A DNA stretch of 64,000 nt, taken from contig NZ_CP138200.1 in the NCBI RefSeq assembly GCF_050859025.1, positions 3,348,001 through 3,412,000 of the forward strand, read 5' to 3'. Of this stretch, positions 9,184 to 17,767 are shown one piece after another; the first letter of the stretch is position 1; each line of letters starts with the position of its first letter. The notes beneath the pieces were generated by a model. The model did not search any database and was not told the DNA's origin. It saw nothing but the letters and a program-made list of their open reading frames with translations. A program made the translations under genes and the position numbers. The DNA is from Wukongibacter sp050859025 (GTDB lineage Bacteria; Bacillota; Clostridia; Peptostreptococcales; Caminicellaceae).

Positions 9184-9196
9184 GACTAGCCCTCCC

Positions 9197-9556
9197 CTAA
9201 ACTTCTAAAACTCTTACACCTTCAATGTTGATATTTACTTTTTTAACCTTTTGACCAGTTAGATTTTCAACATTGTATCTAACTTTATCACGTATATTAT
9301 TAGCAACTACTGAAATCTTTGTTCCGAACTGAACTATTACGTATAAATCAATTATAATTAAATTATCTTCAAAATAAACCTTTACTCCCTTATTCATATT
9401 ATCCCTTTTTAAAAGCTGCACTAAACCATCGGTAGCGGATTTAGATGCCATACCTACCAGACCATAACATTCAATTGCTGATATTCCAGCTATAGTAGAA
9501 ATAACATCGGCATTTATATCAATTGTACCTATTTCATTTTGAAGTTTTACTGACAT
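9197..9556 (-). CDS. Asp23/Gls24 family envelope stress protein (YloU)
   Basis: A 119-residue soluble Asp23-family protein: an N-terminal IGTIDINADVISTIAGISA segment, the central VYFEDNLIIIDLYVIVQFG strand pair, and a C-terminal VNINIEGVRV. Paralogues attach to the membrane and respond to envelope stress; YloU-type members are genetically linked to fakA. AGGAGG-type SD just upstream. Head of the yloU-fakA-recG operon, divergent from rpmB. Confidence 0.92.
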   Translation of the reverse strand: MSVKLQNEIGTIDINADVISTIAGISAIECYGLVGMASKSATDGLVQLLKRDNMNKGVKVYFEDNLIIIDLYVIVQFGTKISVVANNIRDKVRYNVENLTGQKVKKVNINIEGVRVLEV

Positions 9557-9828
9557 ACATCATACCTCCTTTTATTTTTTAAGGATTTTATTAAGAAACC
9601 TTTCATCCTATAGATATATGACACATAATATAATTCAGCAAAATATATCCATAATAATAATTTTCTATACTATATTTTATAGTAATATCAAGTTATATTC
9701 AATTATATACCAAAAAAAACAGCAAAATAAAAGATTTATTAATTATTTTTATTGCATTATTTATTAATAATGTGATAAAATAAATATTGTTTTCCTAGGA
9801 TAATTAACCACTCGAGGAGGTGTAATAT

Positions 9829-10020
9829 ATGGCAAAAGAATGTGTAGTTTGTGGAAAAGGTAAAATATCTGGAAATAAAGTTAGTCACTCAGTTCGTCGT
9901 ACAAGAAGAACTTGGAAGCCTAATGTAAAGAAGGTTAAGGCTATCGTTGATGGTTCACCAAAGAGAATAACTGTTTGTACTAGATGTCTACGTTCTGGTA
10001 AGATTGAAAGAGCTATCTAG
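9829..10020 (+). CDS. rpmB: 50S ribosomal protein L28
   Basis: Ribosomal protein of the large subunit, 63 residues. Two CxxC pairs (CVVC at 4-7, CTRC near 51-54) show this is the zinc-binding form. Basic central region with the SHSVRRTRRTWKPNV block. SD GAGGAGGTG 6-7 bases before the ATG. A possible promoter (TTGCAT at 9752, with TGTGATAAA about 16 bases on) lies upstream. The gene is divergent from yloU, the usual Firmicutes arrangement. Confidence 0.98.
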   Translation: MAKECVVCGKGKISGNKVSHSVRRTRRTWKPNVKKVKAIVDGSPKRITVCTRCLRSGKIERAI

Positions 10021-10032
10021 TTAGATTGTTCA

Positions 10033-10067
10033 AGGCCTACACATTTCGTAGGCTTTTTGGTTTTTTG
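10033..10067 (+). terminator. terminator after rpmB
   Basis: GCCTAC (10035-10040) pairs with GTAGGC (10048-10053), followed by TTTTTGGTTTTTT. Confidence 0.85.
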
Positions 10068-10170
10068 AGACACATGAAAAACTATTAATTTATTGTCAAA
10101 TATAATTTTTATTGTATCTCTAATCACCTTTATATTTAAATTTTCATATGCAATTCTGTTCTTATTATAG

Positions 10171-10347
10171 CTAACATAGAAACAGCTTGTATCCTATTAC
10201 TATTAATATTATACCAAGCATAATAATCCATACACTGTATGGAAGTATTATTACAGATATTATAGTTGAACCAACTGCAACTAGTAATATACCTAAAATT
10301 TTATCATTTTTAATTCTAACCTTAAAAATTCTCTTTTTACATCCCAT
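10171..10347 (-). CDS. small membrane protein, 58 residues (second of tandem pair)
   Basis: Not recognised. ATG at 10347 is preceded by GAGGTG six bases upstream. A basic N-terminus (GCKKRIFKVRIKNDK) is followed by two hydrophobic stretches (about residues 17-36 and 38-56) separated by PYSVW, so it is probably a hairpin of two membrane helices with a positive cytoplasmic tail. It begins 18 bases after the stop of the sister gene and has the same layout: basic N-terminus, an ILG(I/V) start to the first helix, and a proline-aromatic turn with Trp. No signal peptide cleavage site is visible. The pair probably arose by duplication and is likely translated from one transcript. Confidence 0.6.
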   Translation of the reverse strand: MGCKKRIFKVRIKNDKILGILLVAVGSTIISVIILPYSVWIIMLGIILIVIGYKLFLC

Positions 10348-10365
10348 TAAAACACCTCATGTCCA

Positions 10366-10524
10366 TTATAAATATAAAAATAGAACAATGAAAAATAATA
10401 TTATTAATAAAGCTAATATCACATACCAAAACTGCAAGGGAACAAATTCTATTACTATTATTGTTCCAGCTAACCCTAGAATTACGCCAAGAATTTTCCG
10501 AGCCAAAAGCCTCCTACGTAACAT
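10366..10524 (-). CDS. small membrane protein, 52 residues (first of tandem pair)
   Basis: Not recognised. ATG at 10524 follows GGGAGTG. The N-terminus is strongly basic (LRRRLLARK). A first helix (ILGVILGLAG onward, about residues 11-26), a short PLQFWY turn and a second very hydrophobic helix (about 36-52) follow. Codons and spacing look genuine: overlapping frames on the opposite strand are low-complexity and have no ribosome binding site. It may be a toxin-like, sporulation or stress micro-protein; nothing in the sequence decides between these. Confidence 0.6.
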   Translation of the reverse strand: MLRRRLLARKILGVILGLAGTIIVIEFVPLQFWYVILALLIILFFIVLFLYL

Positions 10525-10594
10525 TACAATCACTCCCTAGGTTTATTAATATATATTATTCGTTTTAGTAAATTTATGACACAAAAAAAACACC

Positions 10595-10698
10595 TATAGA
10601 GATTCCAGTGAAAACTTTAGCCTATATACATCAAAACTCCCCAAACTCATTGGATATTTTGATATTTATAAATTAAGATTTACTAGAAACTCTCTATA
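10595..10698. repeat. 104-bp palindromic repeat, copy 3
   Basis: Starts TATAGAGATTCCAGTG and ends AGAAACTCTCTATA; 104 bp. Closely similar to 5387-5490, sharing the TTTTGATAT...TATAAATTAAGATT right half. Lies between thiN and the tiny membrane-protein genes. Confidence 0.85.
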
Positions 10699-10730
10699 CA
10701 TGCTTGTAAATGTCTTATTAATATCTATAT

Positions 10731-11375
10731 TTAATCCCTAGCTTTAATTACCAAAAGCAATCCTTCCTTTATTCTTATAGATGCCTGCTTTTTAGCAAAT
10801 TCATTGCTAACACCGATAGAAGATCCAAAAGAAATTTCCGCGTTTAGCAAGGGGTATTTAAAACCTTCTAGAGTCACCCCAGTAACCCTATAAGATAATG
10901 GGATAAGAGACATGTATTCATGCTTGTCCTCAATTAAACTCAATTCGTTATTTAGTGTATCCATAATATAAATCTCGTTATTTTCATTAACCACCCTACC
11001 CTTAATACCATTATCTAAAATTTTCTTTAATAATGCTACATTAGCAATAGAATGATCCATTCTACTGCCAAGGGTTCCAATAAGAATTACCTCAGAAGGA
11101 TTTTGAGTTAAGGCGAAATCTAAAGCTAACTCAGTATCGGTAGCATCCTTATTAGTAGGAAATTTTTGAAATTCAACTTTCTTTTCTAAAAAGCTCTTTT
11201 TATGATTTTTGTCAATCGAATCCAAATCTCCAATTACTACATTTGGAACAATACCCATTTTTATTAAATGTTTAGCACCACCATCGGCACAAATAATAAA
11301 ATCCTCAGAACTAATTATATTACTATAAAAGCTATAATTGCTAATACTTCCATTAGAAACTATAATGTACCTCAT
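10731..11375 (-). CDS. thiN: thiamine diphosphokinase
   Basis: Transfers pyrophosphate from ATP to thiamine, giving thiamine diphosphate. Visible signatures: CADGGAKHL (about residues 31-39), VIGDLDSID, the FPTNKDATDTELAL substrate-binding block, and GTLGSRMDH. 214 residues is full length. Two ATG codons lie in tandem; I chose the second because it is 6 bases from GGGAG. Follows rpe, a very common arrangement (rsgA-rpe-thiN). No thiamine riboswitch is visible upstream. Confidence 0.95.
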   Translation of the reverse strand: MRYIIVSNGSISNYSFYSNIISSEDFIICADGGAKHLIKMGIVPNVVIGDLDSIDKNHKKSFLEKKVEFQKFPTNKDATDTELALDFALTQNPSEVILIGTLGSRMDHSIANVALLKKILDNGIKGRVVNENNEIYIMDTLNNELSLIEDKHEYMSLIPLSYRVTGVTLEGFKYPLLNAEISFGSSIGVSNEFAKKQASIRIKEGLLLVIKARD

Positions 11376-11385
11376 CATTAACTCC

Positions 11386-12045
11386 CTAATCTTCTTTAAA
11401 TTTTTCTTTAAATGCTAAAACATTCTCTGCTATAGAACCTCCGCCAAAAATCGCTGATCCAGCAACAATTACGTTAGCACCAGCCTTTACAACTCTGCTC
11501 ACATTATCTATCTTGATTCCACCATCTACTTCTATATCTATATCAAGGCCTCTTTCTTCTATCATTTTTCTTAGCCTTTCTATCTTCTTTAATGAACTAT
11601 CAATAAACTTTTGTCCACCAAATCCAGGATTTACAGACATAATTAATACCATATCCAAATCTTCAAGTATATCTTCAATTAAACTTAAGGGAGTTGCTGG
11701 ATTTAAAGAAACCCCAGCCTTGATTCCAAAGGACTTTATACTTTGAATTGTTCTATGAAGATGTGGACATGCCTCAACATGTACTGTTAAAATATCTGCA
11801 CCAGCCTTAGCGAACTCAGGAATATAATTATCTGGATTTTCAATCATGAGATGTACATCAAATGGAATAGATGTTTTACCTTTAATGCTATTTAAGACAA
11901 CTGGTCCAAGGCTTATATTAGGGACAAAATGTCCATCCATTACATCAATATGTAACAGCTCTACCCCGGCTTCTTCTGCAGCCTTTATATCACTTATAAG
12001 GTTTGAAAAATCTGCTGAAAGTATTGATGGAGAAAGTTTTATCAT
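11386..12045 (-). CDS. rpe: ribulose-phosphate 3-epimerase
   Basis: Interconverts ribulose-5-phosphate and xylulose-5-phosphate in the pentose phosphate pathway. TIM-barrel enzyme with the N-terminal [11 protein letters not shown], metal ligands in [12 protein letters not shown] (about 33-44), [16 protein letters not shown], and phosphate-binding AGSAIFGG. 219 residues. AGGAGG before the ATG. The start lies 2 bases after the rsgA stop, so translation is coupled to that locus. Confidence 0.98.
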   Translation of the reverse strand: MIKLSPSILSADFSNLISDIKAAEEAGVELLHIDVMDGHFVPNISLGPVVLNSIKGKTSIPFDVHLMIENPDNYIPEFAKAGADILTVHVEACPHLHRTIQSIKSFGIKAGVSLNPATPLSLIEDILEDLDMVLIMSVNPGFGGQKFIDSSLKKIERLRKMIEERGLDIDIEVDGGIKIDNVSRVVKAGANVIVAGSAIFGGGSIAENVLAFKEKFKED

Positions 12046-12047
12046 TA

Positions 12048-12929
12048 TTAGTACCTCCTATTTTTCACATCGCTTATTTGTTTTGTAAATTCAATATAAT
12101 TATTATATCTATTGCTGTTTATACTTCCTATTTTTAATGCTTCCTTAACTCCACAGTCCGGCTCATTAATATGAAGGCAATTTGTAAACTTGCAATCATC
12201 CTTATATTTACTAAACTCTGGATAAAAATGACCTAATTCCTCTATTTCAATATAATCAATATTTAGTGAAGTAAACCCTGGTGAATCAACTACCCATCCA
12301 CCAAAGTCAAGGTGCAGAAGCTCAGAATGACGAGTTGTGTGTTTACCCCTTTTTATTTTACTGCTTATCTCACCAGTTTTCAATTCTAATCCAGATTGTA
12401 CCTTATTTAAAATACTTGATTTTCCAACTCCAGATGGACCAGCAAAAACAGATATTTTATCCTTTAATACCTCTTTTATTTATCTATACCAATATTTTGT
12501 TTAGTACTGCAAGGTATTATTCATATCCAGTATCCTTATAAATCTGAGTAATATCTTTTAGTAATTCATTATCATCCAGATCAATTTTATTTATACATAT
12601 TTTGAGTTTTAGGTTATGATACTCTGACATTACCAAGATTTTGTCTAACAATCTCAGATTTGGATCAGGGTTTTTTTAAAGCAAAAACTATAATTGCTTG
12701 TTTCGACATTTGCTACTGGTGGTCTTATAAGCTCCACCTTTCTATCACAAATATCCTCAATCACTCCTTGTTCCGTATTTTCATCAAAAGAAAATTCGAC
12801 ATAATCACCAACTAAGGGGGTGATTTTTTTATTCCTAAACTTCCCTCTAGCCTTACACTCATAAATATCTTCATTATGCTTTATATAATAAAAACCCCCG
12901 ATTCCTTTAACAATAATACCTCTACTCAT
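12048..12929 (-). pseudogene. rsgA: ribosome small subunit-dependent GTPase A, frame broken four times
   Basis: RsgA is a circularly permuted GTPase that helps mature the 30S subunit. The N-terminal OB-fold half (12654-12929) and C-terminal half (12048 to about 12475) are intact but lie in different reading phases. Following the protein through the gap needs four one-base corrections: an extra base near 12700-12703, an extra base near 12667-12670 (CCC run), a missing base near 12516-12522 and a missing base near 12475-12482. These sum to zero. All motifs are then present: NKID (G4), GPSGVGKSS (G1), the TTRH switch, DSPGF (G3), and the C-x4-C...H...C zinc site (CKFTNC...C). Either a recent pseudogene or local sequence errors; the net-zero shift at short runs makes error plausible. 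Confidence 0.85.
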
Positions 12930-12940
12930 TCAATTCCTCC

Positions 12941-14845
12941 TTATTTGAATTCCCTTTCCACTGACTGAATTAGTTCATTGCCAAAGTAAACATCCACTTT
13001 AACCATGCCTTTGCCTGACACATTTAATCTAAGCTCTTCTTCATCTTTGTCATGAACTGCTTCATGTAGTACTGTAGAAATGCCATTTTCTGTCTTAACA
13101 ACCTTAACCTTTTCTTCTTCCTTATCAAAGTTTAGAAGAATTCTATATTGCTTTGTAATTTGTTCTGATTTCTCGCCTTCAGTCGGTTGTTCTATATTTT
13201 CAGATCCTTTACTTACTACCACATTAAAGACAGAATTTTGCTTAATTTCTGTTCCCGGAGAAATAGTTTGTGATATAACTGAGTCCTTTTCAACATCCTC
13301 ACTAAACTCATAACTGATCTTACTTAAAATCAATTCTAGCTTTTTCGCCGCATCTTTAACATCATTAATATTTTTACCTAATAGATTTGGCATAATAACC
13401 GTCTCTATTTTGCTACCCTGACTTACAACAACATCAACAGATGAACCTTCCTCTATCTGACCACCAGCCTCTGGTACTTGGGAAATAATTATACCTATTG
13501 GTAAATCATTATATACATACTCGATATTGCCAACTTCTAATCCATTATTCTCCAAAAGAATTTTTCCTTCATCAATATCTTTATGGGTTATGTTTGGAAT
13601 ATCAGCCTTCTTAGGACCTAGACTCACAGTAAGTCTAACAGTATATTCCTCTTTAACATTTATACCTGGATCAGGGTCTTGGCTGATTACATATCCTAAT
13701 GGTATTTCACTATCATGAAGCTCATTTTCAACCATCACGTTTAAACCTAAGCCTTCCAAATCATTCTTAGCAACATCTTGAGATTTATTGGTGATATTTG
13801 GTACTTGTACCTCTTGAACTCCAAATTTGTCTTTAAAAACATTGTAGAAGGCACCTACTACTACCATAGATGATATTATCAATGCCGATACAATACCAAT
13901 TGCTATTGTAATCTTGCTAGATCTTTTCTTCTCCTTCGGTTCCTCTTCAAACACATCCAAATCATTTATTGCAGGTATTACTCTTGTAGGAGATTCATCA
14001 TCATCTAAAATTGCTACACTATGCTCGGGATTATTTAATGATTCTTCCAAATCATTATAGAGCATGATTGCACTATCATATCTTTTATTTTTATCTTTAT
14101 GCATAGATTTCAAAATTATATTTTCTAGACCATTTGTAATGTCAGGATTAATCATAGATGGTGGCACAACCTCTTCTTTTAAATGCTTTAGTGCTACAGT
14201 CACAGGAGTATTACCGGAAAAGGGTACTCTTCCTGTTGTCATCTCAAACATAGTTACACCAAGGGAATATATATCAGATTTCTCATCAACAAAACCACCT
14301 CGAGCCTGTTCTGGTGAAAAATAATGAACAGAACCAATAACACTTCCAGTATTAGTTATAGTCGATGAAGTAATAGCTCTAGCAATACCAAAATCTGTAA
14401 CTTTAGCTCTTCCATCCTCTGTTATCAAGATATTATGAGGCTTTATATCTCTATGTACTATATGATTATCATGTGCGTGCTGTAGTGCTAAAGCAATCTG
14501 CTTAGAAATCTTTATAACCTCATCATTCGATAAAAAACCTTTTTCTTTTATGTATTTTTTCAAAGTCTTTCCATCAACATATTCCATAACAATGTAATGG
14601 GTATCATTATCCGTCCCTACATCATAAATATTAACAATATTGGGATGTGAAAGACTAGCTGCCGCCTGTGACTCTTTTTCAAACTTATTAATGAAATCTT
14701 CATCACTAATAAATTCGGGTCTAAGTATTTTTACTGCAACAAATCTATTTAAAAGACGACATTTAGCCTTATATACTAAAGCCATACCGCCCCCACCGAT
14801 CTTTTCAAGTATTTCGTATCTCTCACCTAATATTTTTCCAATCAT
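12941..14845 (-). CDS. prkC: PASTA-domain Ser/Thr protein kinase (PrkC/Stk1)
   Basis: Membrane receptor kinase sensing peptidoglycan fragments, controlling germination, division and cell-wall metabolism. Kinase domain about 1-260: GGGGMALVYKA loop, VAVKIL Lys, catalytic HRDIKPHN, DFG, and SPEQA. A linker with acidic stretches follows, then one transmembrane helix (about residues 305-325) and three extracellular PASTA repeats (beginning VQVPNIT, ADIPNIT, VIMPNLL) plus a short C-terminal tail. Start placed at the ATG 42 bases inside the longest frame because GGGAG precedes it by 8 bases and it gives the family N-terminus MIGKILGERYEI. The neighbouring prpC encodes its phosphatase. Confidence 0.96.
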   Translation of the reverse strand: MIGKILGERYEILEKIGGGGMALVYKAKCRLLNRFVAVKILRPEFISDEDFINKFEKESQAAASLSHPNIVNIYDVGTDNDTHYIVMEYVDGKTLKKYIKEKGFLSNDEVIKISKQIALALQHAHDNHIVHRDIKPHNILITEDGRAKVTDFGIARAITSSTITNTGSVIGSVHYFSPEQARGGFVDEKSDIYSLGVTMFEMTTGRVPFSGNTPVTVALKHLKEEVVPPSMINPDITNGLENIILKSMHKDKNKRYDSAIMLYNDLEESLNNPEHSVAILDDDESPTRVIPAINDLDVFEEEPKEKKRSSKITIAIGIVSALIISSMVVVGAFYNVFKDKFGVQEVQVPNITNKSQDVAKNDLEGLGLNVMVENELHDSEIPLGYVISQDPDPGINVKEEYTVRLTVSLGPKKADIPNITHKDIDEGKILLENNGLEVGNIEYVYNDLPIGIIISQVPEAGGQIEEGSSVDVVVSQGSKIETVIMPNLLGKNINDVKDAAKKLELILSKISYEFSEDVEKDSVISQTISPGTEIKQNSVFNVVVSKGSENIEQPTEGEKSEQITKQYRILLNFDKEEEKVKVVKTENGISTVLHEAVHDKDEEELRLNVSGKGMVKVDVYFGNELIQSVEREFK

Positions 14846-14861
14846 AGTTTCAACTCCCTCA

Positions 14862-15602
14862 TTAACTATGCCTATATCTGATAGCAATTAATGTAATATT
14901 ATCAAATCCGCCTCTATCATTAGCTTGATCCACCAAATAATCACAAGCATTTTGAAGATTTTGCTTATTTTCAAAGGACTTTCTTATTTCATAATTATCA
15001 ACTGTATTTGTAAGTCCATCTGTACAAAGTATAATAATATCTCCATCTATGATATCATAATCAATAATATCTGGTATAGGACATATTTCAGTTCCTAAGG
15101 CCTTAGTAATTACATTTCTTTTCGGATGAGATTTCGCTTCAACTTCAGTAATACTCCCGTTTTTCACAAGTTGGCATACTAAAGTATGATCTTCTGTAAG
15201 CTGCTTCAACTCATTACCTCTTAAGAGATAGGCTCTACTATCTCCTATATGACCTAAGTAAATTCTGTTATTTATAAACAATGACATCGTAATGGTCGTT
15301 CCCATTCCATCACGTTCTTCATTGTCTAGTGATTGTTTATATATCTCTTTATTTGCAGTTTCTATGGCCTTTTCAATAAGATCAGCAATTTCACTATCAT
15401 TAGAAAGATTTAAATTCCTTAAATTAGCTTCAATAAATTCACTAACCTTTTCAACTGCAACCTTACTTGCTATTTCACCAGCATTATGGCCGCCCATACC
15501 ATCGGCTACAATAAAAATACAATTACTTTTTTCGTCGATAAAAAGAGAATCTTCGTTTTTATTCCTTATCTTTCCTATATCTGTTTTTGATGCCCATTCC
15601 AT
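14862..15602 (-). CDS. prpC: PP2C-type Ser/Thr protein phosphatase (PrpC/Stp)
   Basis: Metal-dependent phosphatase that reverses PrkC phosphorylation. Motifs: TDIGKIRNKNED near the N-terminus, VADGMGGHNAGE (metal-binding Asp), GHIGDSRAYL, CTDGLTN, and terminal GGFDNIT. 246 residues. Start chosen at ATG followed by EWASKTD, preceded by GGGGTGA; a longer frame upstream has no family match. It sits 16 bases ahead of prkC. In many relatives rlmN lies between rsmB and prpC; here that space holds no gene. Confidence 0.96.
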   Translation of the reverse strand: MEWASKTDIGKIRNKNEDSLFIDEKSNCIFIVADGMGGHNAGEIASKVAVEKVSEFIEANLRNLNLSNDSEIADLIEKAIETANKEIYKQSLDNEERDGMGTTITMSLFINNRIYLGHIGDSRAYLLRGNELKQLTEDHTLVCQLVKNGSITEVEAKSHPKRNVITKALGTEICPIPDIIDYDIIDGDIIILCTDGLTNTVDNYEIRKSFENKQNLQNACDYLVDQANDRGGFDNITLIAIRYRHS

Positions 15603-16184
15603 TAAATCACCCCAAAACTTGATTAACAATTGAAAAAACTGCATAACCCCATACTATATAAAATCAATATTCACAACTGCTTAGTTTAGGAATTAAAATA
15701 AATAATTTCGAAAACACATTAGCCAAATGGTTATTTCTGCAATTTTGTTCAAGTTAACTGTAATTTTCCATATTCATAGACTGTCATAAGAATTTTCAAG
15801 ATTCGTTTGAATCTTTCAAAATTCCCTCAAAAAACCCATGATATTAACACTAATTAATTTTATCATAAATTTAGAGATAAATAACTTCAAGGTTTAATAA
15901 ATTTCAAATAAAAAATGTAGAAGCATTCATTATCTTCCTTGAAATTTATTTTAAATGTTAATGTTACTTATCTATATAGGGTTCAAATAGTAGAACTTAA
16001 TTTATACATGTACAAATACTCAGCGTTCCTAAGAGTTTTGAACATGCATAAATTAAAGTCTCTACTTGAATCCCTATAGTTAATTTTAAACTAACCTAAA
16101 TTGTTGTCCAATCCAAAAATATTATACCAGATTCTTTAGTATAAGGAAAAATTTTCAAAATCATTTTCTTTGTTTTCTAAAATT
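15603..16184. other. 582-bp gap with repeats between rsmB and prpC
   Basis: No reading frame of note and no recognisable rlmN remnant. It contains a hairpin with near-perfect arms (GAATTTTCAAGATTC and GAATCTTTCAAAATTC, about 15791-15828), a palindromic segment (TTAATAAATTTCAA with TTGAAATTTATTTTAA, about 15894-15957) carrying the AATGTAGAAG motif in its loop, and a full 104-bp repeat at 15975-16078. Confidence 0.6.
15975..16078. repeat. 104-bp palindromic repeat, copy 4 (reference copy)
   Basis: Starts TATAGGGTTCAAATAGTAGA and ends CTCTACTTGAATCCCTATA; arms of about 45 bases are imperfect reverse complements. The first 60 bases are nearly identical to 32355-32458 (both contain TACAAATACTCAGCGTTC); 48075-48178 is the same element in reverse orientation. 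Confidence 0.9.
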
Positions 16185-17528
16185 CTACTCTATTCTCTTA
16201 ACTTTACTAATAAAAAAGCCATCTGTATCTGATACATGTGGATATAACTGCAAAACGCCTTCGCTAGATCTGATTTTTTCAGGAAGGTTCTTATTTATAT
16301 CAGTCAGTTTAAAATTATCGTTTTTATCTAAAAATTTTTTAAGAACCTTAACATTTTCTTCATCCTGAATGGTGCATGTACTATATACAAGAGTACCTCC
16401 TACTTTTACATACTTAGAGCTTACATTTAATATTTCAAGCTGTAGCTTTGAAAGCTCAAGAATGTCCTTAGACTCCTTAAAATATCTAATCTCAGGCTTA
16501 CGCCTTATAATACCAAGTCCAGAGCAAGGTGCATCAACTAAGACCTTGTCAGCTTTCCCTAAAAGTCTATTGTCCAAGATCGTAGCATCAAATTTCTCTG
16601 TCTCTATAATATTAATCCCAAGTCTATTAGAATTTTCCCTAACAATATCAAGCTTATGATCGTGGATATCTCTAGATAATATCCTGCCTTTATTCTTCAT
16701 AAGTTCAGCCATATGTGTAGATTTTCCACCTGGAGCACTACAAACATCAATTACAAACTCACCTTCCACAGGATCTAATACCTGACTAACCAGCATTGAG
16801 CTTTCATCCTGTACTTGAAACATTCCTTTATTAAAGGTATTTAAGTGGTCAAGTCTACTTTTCATAGACTCTATAATTATTGAGTTATTAGCCAAGTCAC
16901 CTACTCTACAAACTACACCTTCATTGTCCAGTTCCTCCATTAAGGCTTCCCTTGTAGTCTTGAGAGTATTGGTTCTTACAGTTAAATTTGGAGTACTATT
17001 ATTAGCTTCTAAAAGCTTCTTTGTAAAGTCAAATCCATAATCATTGATCCACTTACTAACCATCCATTCGGGATGTGAATACTTTATTGATAGATAATGA
17101 TTAGGATTCTTATCATAGCTTGGCAAATTGACTCTATTTTGATTCCTGACATAATTTCTTAGTATTCCATTTACAAAACCAGCAAGTCTATAGTTTATTT
17201 TTTTTGCAATTTTTACAGATTCATTTACCGCAGCTGAGTTCGGAATCTTTTCCAAAAATATAATCTGGTAAAGTCCTAATCTTAAAGTATTCAAAATTTC
17301 AGTCTCAATCTTATGTAATTTAGTTTTCGAAAAATTTTGTATTATATAATCTAAGTATAGCTTATTCTCCAGTACACCATAAACCAACTGACTAATAAAG
17401 CGTCTATCCAAGGATGACACTTCATTTTTCTTTAAGTATTTATTAATAGCTATATTTGAAAAAGCACGATTTTTTTCTATATCAGCTAGTATATTTACAG
17501 CTGATCTCCTAGGGTTTACACTGCTCAT
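16185..17528 (-). CDS. rsmB: 16S rRNA (cytosine(967)-C(5))-methyltransferase
   Basis: Methylates C967 of 16S rRNA. An N-terminal NusB-like RNA-binding domain (about 1-130; RRSAVNILADIEKNRAFSN) precedes the SAM-dependent Rossmann domain: VCSAPGGKSTHMAE (about 246-259), DAPCSGLG with one catalytic Cys, and STCTIQDEEN with the second. 447 residues, full length. AGGAGGAATA before ATG. Likely co-transcribed with genes upstream, separated from yugP by a 239-base gap with a strong inverted repeat. Confidence 0.97.
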   Translation of the reverse strand: MSSVNPRRSAVNILADIEKNRAFSNIAINKYLKKNEVSSLDRRFISQLVYGVLENKLYLDYIIQNFSKTKLHKIETEILNTLRLGLYQIIFLEKIPNSAAVNESVKIAKKINYRLAGFVNGILRNYVRNQNRVNLPSYDKNPNHYLSIKYSHPEWMVSKWINDYGFDFTKKLLEANNSTPNLTVRTNTLKTTREALMEELDNEGVVCRVGDLANNSIIIESMKSRLDHLNTFNKGMFQVQDESSMLVSQVLDPVEGEFVIDVCSAPGGKSTHMAELMKNKGRILSRDIHDHKLDIVRENSNRLGINIIETEKFDATILDNRLLGKADKVLVDAPCSGLGIIRRKPEIRYFKESKDILELSKLQLEILNVSSKYVKVGGTLVYSTCTIQDEENVKVLKKFLDKNDNFKLTDINKNLPEKIRSSEGVLQLYPHVSDTDGFFISKVKRIE

Positions 17529-17613
17529 ATTATTCCTCCTGTGTATCTTACAAATAATGCTTTATGGTCTAAGTATAGTAATACTACTCTAAATCTGCCT
17601 TGCTAGTCCCTAC

Positions 17614-17734
17614 AGCTGTGAGAGATGATATTTCCTTTTTATTCATGCAATGAACCTATTTTTTCATATATCTTAAAAGTAAAAACAGATTTACCCAATC
17701 ACTCAAAGGAAATATCATCACTCCATACACAGCT
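17614..17734. repeat. interrupted inverted repeat between yugP and rsmB
   Basis: GATGATATTTCCTTT (17624-17638) pairs perfectly with 17705-17719, and outside it AGCTGTG (17614-17620) pairs with CACAGCT (17728-17734). The 66 bases between the inner arms are unpaired or form smaller helices. No T-run follows on either strand, so it is not an ordinary terminator; it could be a structured leader of rsmB or a degenerate mobile repeat. Confidence 0.5.
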
Positions 17735-17767
17735 CCAATTATTAATACTCTATTTTAAAAATCTCAT

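Noticed and set aside
10187..10540. 117-codon plus-strand frame
   Set aside because: Low-complexity Ile/Thr-rich product without ribosome binding site; the opposite strand encodes the two micro-proteins with proper signals.
12281..12541. Plus-strand frame across the broken part of rsgA
   Set aside because: No signals, and the opposite strand shows RsgA motifs throughout.
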